33,166 bases of DNA from Polytrichum commune (Eukaryota > Streptophyta > Polytrichopsida > Polytrichales > Polytrichaceae). Positions 28,911 to 33,166 of the stretch are shown here, piece after piece. Location: the NCBI GenBank assembly GCA_950295325.1, contig CATNTY010000040.1:1-33166 (forward strand), written 5' to 3'. Under the pieces are notes generated by a model. The model was not told the DNA's origin. It ran no database searches and worked only from the letters and a program-made list of their open reading frames with translations. Made by a program: the position numbers and the translations under genes. Position 1 is the first letter of the stretch. Every line of letters starts with the position of its first letter.

Positions 28911-31299
28911 ACGGTTCCGAGAGGGTAGAGGGTAGGCCAGATTCTTAAGTTTAATTCATAGGTTGAATGTTTGTGTTTTGGTTGAAGCTCTCGGTTCTGA
29001 GAGGGTAGAGGGCTAAGCGAGATTCTGAAGTTTGTTTGATAGGTTGAATAATTGTTTTGGTTGAGGCTCTCGGTTCCGAAAGGGTAGAGGGTAGGCCAAA
29101 TTCTTAAGTTTGTTTGATAAGTTGAATGTTTGTTTTGGTTGAGGCTCTCGATTCGGAAAAGGTAGAGGGTAGGCCAGATTCTTAAGTTTGATTCATAGGT
29201 TGAATGTTTGTATTTTAGTTGAAGCTCTCGGTTCCAAGTGGGTAGAGGGCTAGGCCAGATTCTTAAGTTTGTTTGATAGGTTGAATGTTTGTTTTGGTTG
29301 AGGCTCTCGATTCCGAGAGGGTAGAGGGTAGGCCAGATTCTTAAGTTTGATTCATAGGTTGAATGTTTGTGTTTTGGTTGAAGCTCTCGGTTCCGAGAGG
29401 GTAGAGGGCTAAGCGAGATTCTTAAGTTTGTTTGATAGGTTGAATGTTTGTTTTGGTTGAGGCTCTCGGTTCCGAGAGGGTAGAGGGTAGGCCATATTCT
29501 TAAGTTTGATTCATAGGTTGAATGTTTGTGTTCTGGTCGAAGCTCTCGGTTCCGAGTGGGTAGAGTGCTAGGCCAGATTCTTAATTTTGTTTGATAGGTT
29601 GAATGTTTGTTTTGGTTGAGGCTCTCGATTCCGAAAGGGTAGAGGGTAGGCCAAATTCTTAAGTTTGATTCATAGGTTGAATGTTTGTGTTTTGGTTGAA
29701 GCTCATGGTTGTGAAAGGGTAGAGGGCTAGGCCAGATTCTTAAGTTTGTTTGATAGGTTGAATGTTTGTTTTGGTTGAGGCTCTCGGTTCCGAGAGGGTA
29801 GAGGGTAGGCCATATTCTTAAGTTTGATTCATAGGTTGAATGTTTGTGTTCTGGTCGAAGCTCTCGGTTCCGAGTGGGTAGAGTGCTAGGCCAGATTCTT
29901 AATTTTGTTTGATAGGTTGAATGTTTGTTTTGGTTGAGGCTCTCGATTCCGAAAGGGTAGAGGGTAGGCCAAATTCTTAAGTTTGATTCATAGGTTGAAT
30001 GTTTGTGTTTTGGTTGAAGCTCATGGTTGTGAAAGGGTAGAGGGCTAGGCCAGATTCTTAAGTTTGTTTGATAGGTTGAATGTTTGTTTTGGTTGAGGCT
30101 CTCGGTTCCGAGAGGGTAGAGGGTAGGCCATATTCTTAAGTTTGATTCATAGGTTGAATGTTTGTGTTCTGGTCGAAGCTCTCGGTTCTGAGTGGGTAGA
30201 GTGCTAGGCCAGATTCTTAATTTTGTTTGATAGGTTGAATGTTTGTTTTGGTTGAGGCTCTCGATTCCGAAAGGGTAGAGGGTAGGCCAAATTCTTAAGT
30301 TTGATTTATAGGTTGAATGTTTGTGTTTTGGTTGAAGCTCATGGTTGTGAGAGGGTAGAGGGCTAGGCCAGATTCTTAAGTTTGTTTGATAGGTTGAATG
30401 TTTGTTTTGGTTGAGGCTCTCGGTTCCGAGAGGGTAGAGGGTAGGCCATATTCTTAAGTTTGATTCATAGGTTGAATGTTTGTGTTCTGGTCGAAGCTCT
30501 CGGTTCCGAGTGGGTAGAGTGCTAGGCCAGATTCTTAATTTTGTTTGATAGGTTGAATGTTTGTTTTGGTTGAGGCTCTCGATTCCGAAAGGGTAGAGGG
30601 TAGGCCAAATTCTTAAGTTTGATTTATAGGTTGAATGTTTGTGTTTTGGTTGAAGCTCATGGTTGTGAGAGGGTAGAGGGCTAGGCTAGATTCTTAAGTT
30701 TGTTTGATAGGTTGAATGTTTGTTTTGGTTGAGGCTCTTGGTGCCGAGAGGGTAGAGGGTAGGCCAAATTCTTGATAGGTTGAATGTTTGTGTTTTGGTT
30801 GATTGTCTCGGTTCCAAGAGGGTAGAGGGCTAGGCCAGATTCTTAAGTTTGTTTGATAAGTTGAATGTTTGTTTTGGTTGAGGCTCTCGATTCGGAAAGG
30901 GTAGAGGGTAGGCCATATTCTTGATAGGTTGAATGTTTGTGTTTTGGTTGATTGTCTCGGTTCCGAGAGGGTAGAGTGCTAGGCCAGATTCTTAAGTTTG
31001 TTTGATAAGTTGAATGTTTGTTTTGGTTGAGGCTCTCGATTCGGAAAGGGTAGAGGGTAGGCCATATTCTTAAGTTTGATTCATAGGTTGAATGTTTGTA
31101 TTTTGGTTGAAGCTCTCGGTTTCGAGTGGGTAGAGGGCTAGGCCAGATTCTTAAGTTTGTTTGATAGGTTGAATGTTTGTTTTGGTTGAGGCTCTCGATT
31201 CCAAGAGGGTAGAGGGCTAGGCCAGATTCTTAGGTTTGTTTGATAAATTGAATGTTTGTTTTGGTTGAGGCTCTCGGTTCCAAAAGTGTAGAGGGTAGG
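28911..31299 (+). repeat. satellite array of about 79.5-bp monomers, about 31 units
   Basis: Monomers of 79 and 80 bases alternate, with the two types differing at 'tttgtttgatagg' versus 'tttgattcatagg' and 'tttgttttgg' versus 'tttgtgttttgg', giving 159-bp dimers. The consensus landmarks are GCTCTCGGTTCCGAGAGG, GTAGAGGG, GGCCAGATTCTTAAGTTTG and AGGTTGAATGTTTG. The array starts with a partial monomer at 28911 against element 2 sequence. Shortened monomers of about 70 bases, lacking the 'aagtttgattcatag' block, start near 30734 and 30884. The left part (28911-29461) is dimeric and 29462-30733 is a four-monomer higher-order repeat. No transcript or ORF is evident. Confidence 0.95.
29462..30733 (+). 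repeat. 318-bp higher-order repeat, four tandem copies
   Basis: Copies start at 29462, 29780, 30098 and 30416, each exactly 318 bases with monomers of 80, 79, 80 and 79. Each monomer has its own diagnostic changes: 'ggccatattc' and 'ttctggtcgaa' in the first, 'gagtgggtagagtgc' and 'ttaattttg' in the second, 'gattccgaaag' in the third, 'gctcatggttgtga' in the fourth. Copies 1 and 2 share 'gattcatagg' and 'gtgaaaggg' (monomers 3 and 4). Copies 3 and 4 share 'gatttatagg' and 'gtgagaggg'. Confidence 0.92.
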
Positions 31300-32802
31300 T
31301 GTGAGCCCAAATTAGGTGCCCACATGTGGTTTTAAGCCTTGGGTTCGGAATTCCTTTTAATTATTCAAAACATAAAAAGAGTGGTACATTGAAATTTAAT
31401 TTAGATTAAGCGTTAGGCTAGATTGTTAGTAGTTAGTGCTAAAAGTGTGAAGTTGAGATTTTACAAATTAGTTAGTTGGGTCAATAGGATTTAAGCCTTA
31501 AGGCTTTGCGAGCTAGGTCGATTGTATTAGAATGGGCATTGTTAGTGTTCGTATTAGGGGGGGCCATTGTACCCTAGCAATTTACGGATCCAGGGGCCGG
31601 GACTCTCTGGTATGCTCGGGAGGCTGGTTTTTGACTCTCTCTGGAAGGAGCTATGTGGAGGGGCGCCGCTGCAAGAGGTCGGGAGATGGTTGCATCTTCC
31701 TGGGAGCAGGGAAGGTTACATAGGGGGAATAGGCTGAGATGGGAGCAATGCGGCTAATCGGTGGCCTAGAGTGCTGGTTCGGTGAGCTCGGAACCAGAAA
31801 TGGGGATGGGGATTTACTGGATTGCCGCTCTGACATAGAAACAGGGGAATGCGTGCAAAAGGAATTGAATCGACTAAGAATGGCTTGGCTGCCGAGGGTG
31901 CAAAGAAATCTCTGAGGGATGGCGGCCACAATGTGGGCAGCATTTTGGGTAGTTGCCTAAGAATTACTTCGGAAATCAGAAACAGGGGGAAGGCGGTAAG
32001 GAGTCTGAAGGTAAGGATGCGGAAGAATGCATTCTTGAGCTGTCACCGAACTCGCTCAAACCAGGGCAGCAACTGCTGGGCGCAGCTCAATTCCACGTAG
32101 GAATTTGGGAAGAAAAATGGATTGCTAGGCTGGTATTTGCGAGCTAGCAGACTAATGCCGAGTCGAGGGCGCTGCAGCATTGGCACAGGTTGATATCCTC
32201 GAGTCTGGGGAGGGGGATCCATGCGGCGGTGGCCGAAGAAGGTGTCTGGAATGAGGAGTGCGGGTGTACCAGGCAGGCAGCTAAACACACTGGGGTGCAT
32301 TAGTCACAAGTAGCAGCAGCTGCAAGGAGCAGTCGCGGAGGTAAGGAATTCCCAGCGGGTGCAAAGCAGTCGGCCTTAAGGGGCCAGGGCAGTAAGTTGC
32401 TAGGCTGGACTGGTTGAGATGGTGACGAGGGAGTGAGGCGGTGCTCAACTGTCACCAGGGAAATGGTTAGAAGGATCCGGGCAGCAAGGGATCTAAGTTA
32501 AGGATGAAAATTTAGCATTGGCCTTGAGGAATATTGTTAGGATTATGCCTTTGTTGAAGGTTGTAGTTTTAGGACAGTAAGTGGACAACTCAACAAATGA
32601 ATTGTGTGGCCATGACTCCAAGAGAGTAAGGTATTTCTAAATACTGGGCATGTGTGTTCTTGAATAAAATTTGAGTGTTGGCATGACATTGTGGGATATG
32701 GGGGCAATCCCTTCCTGATTAAGTATTGTCAGTCATGTGGGTGTGAGTTGTAAACCGCCACCCGGACTACGACGCATAAGGGGTGGGGGTTTAGTGCTGA
32801 CA
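31300..32802. mobile_element. 1,503-bp TG..CA insert in the satellite (solo LTR-like), TSD GTAGG
   Basis: The insert begins TGTGAGCCCAAATTAGG and ends TTTAGTGCTGACA, with GTAGG at 31295-31299 and 32803-32807. The monomer reads on across the junction once the insert is removed (...agagGTAGGccag...). The ends form a short imperfect inverted repeat (TGTGAGC / TGTCAGC). An AATAAA at 32663-32668, about 140 bases before the end, fits an LTR polyadenylation signal. It is GC-richer than its surroundings. Overlapping frames at 31532-32300 carry no recognisable domain. Solo LTR is the simplest reading; a non-autonomous LTR element cannot be excluded. Confidence 0.8.
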
Positions 32803-33166
32803 GTAGGCCAGATTCTTAAATTTGATTCATAGGTTGAATGTTTGTGTTTTGATTGAGGCTCTCGTTTCCGAGAGGATAGGGGGCTATGCCAGATTCTTGA
32901 TAGGTTGAATGTGTGTTTTGGTTAAGGCTCTCGGTTCCGAGAGGGTAGAGTGTAGGCCAGATTCATAGGTTGAATGTTTGTGTTTTGGTTGATTGTCTCG
33001 GTTCCGAGAGGATAGAGGGCTAGGTTAGATTCTTAAGTTTGTTTGTTTTGGTTGACGCTCTCGGTTCAGAGATGGTAGAGGGTAGGTCAGATTCTTAAGT
33101 TTGATTCATAGGTTGAATGTTTGTGTTTTGGTTGAGGCTTTCGTTTCCGAGAGGATAGAGGGCTAT
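32803..33166 (+). repeat. satellite array, right block, open at window edge
   Basis: Continues the same monomers after the insert, about five units. They are more variable, with 'gctctcgtttccgagaggat' variants and shortened units lacking 'aagtttgatt'. The array is cut by the end of the window, so its total length is unknown. Confidence 0.9.

Noticed and set aside
28911-31299. CRISPR-like regularly spaced repeats
   Set aside because: Monomers abut with no unique spacers, the whole unit is repeated, and the context is eukaryotic. It is a satellite.
31651-31943. Pro/Ser-rich minus-strand frames in the satellite-borne insert
   Set aside because: Overlap each other in different phases within a GC-richer LTR-like insert and have no domain.

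Overview
This looks like nuclear DNA of a land plant, from a repeat-rich and gene-poor region. The evidence is plant-type primer binding sites complementary to initiator-Met tRNA, chromodomain-bearing Ty3/gypsy elements (chromoviruses), a CACTA transposon, hAT-like and SWIM-domain remnants, and a long tandem satellite. I cannot place the lineage; a fern, other seedless plant or gymnosperm would fit the bulk of decayed elements, but that is a guess. I find no intact protein-coding gene. Nearly every coding segment is a broken transposable-element gene.

Left flank (1-3295): a gag zinc-knuckle fragment (34-399, +), a hAT-like transposase remnant (640-1395, -), then about 1.9 kb with nothing recognisable.

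Central nested stack (3296-20445): this is the main structure. Element 0 is a minus-strand chromovirus: LTR end at 20343, PBS 20329-20340, gag N-half 20328-19764, gag C-half 10402-9913, protease 6099-5723, then a pile of LTR fragments at 5722-3296. A 3.8-kb CACTA element (6103-9909, TSD ATT) splits it between gag and protease. A second copy of the same family, element 1 (plus strand, 10408-19758), splits its gag. Element 1 is itself split twice. A 2,255-bp TG..CA insert (12462-14716, TSD GATGG) lies between protease and RT. A 928-bp solo LTR of its own family, in inverted orientation (18418-19345, TSD TAGCC), lies in its 3' LTR. For the breaks in coding sequence, the uninterrupted relatives in the same window supply the empty-site alignment.

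Middle flank (20446-25233): a short SWIM zinc-finger remnant (20573-20840, -), then about 4.4 kb without recognisable genes.

Element 2 (25234 to about 28910, +): a third copy of the chromovirus, heavily deleted. It keeps a 5' LTR, gag, protease, RT connection, RNase H and chromodomain, but lacks the RT catalytic core and the integrase core.

Right end (28911-33166): a satellite of about 79.5-bp monomers, with dimers and a 318-bp four-monomer higher-order repeat present in four tandem copies (29462-30733). A 1,503-bp solo-LTR-like insert (31300-32802, TSD GTAGG) interrupts the array, which then runs off the window edge. A short inverted repeat in each monomer is intact in some monomer classes and eroded in others.
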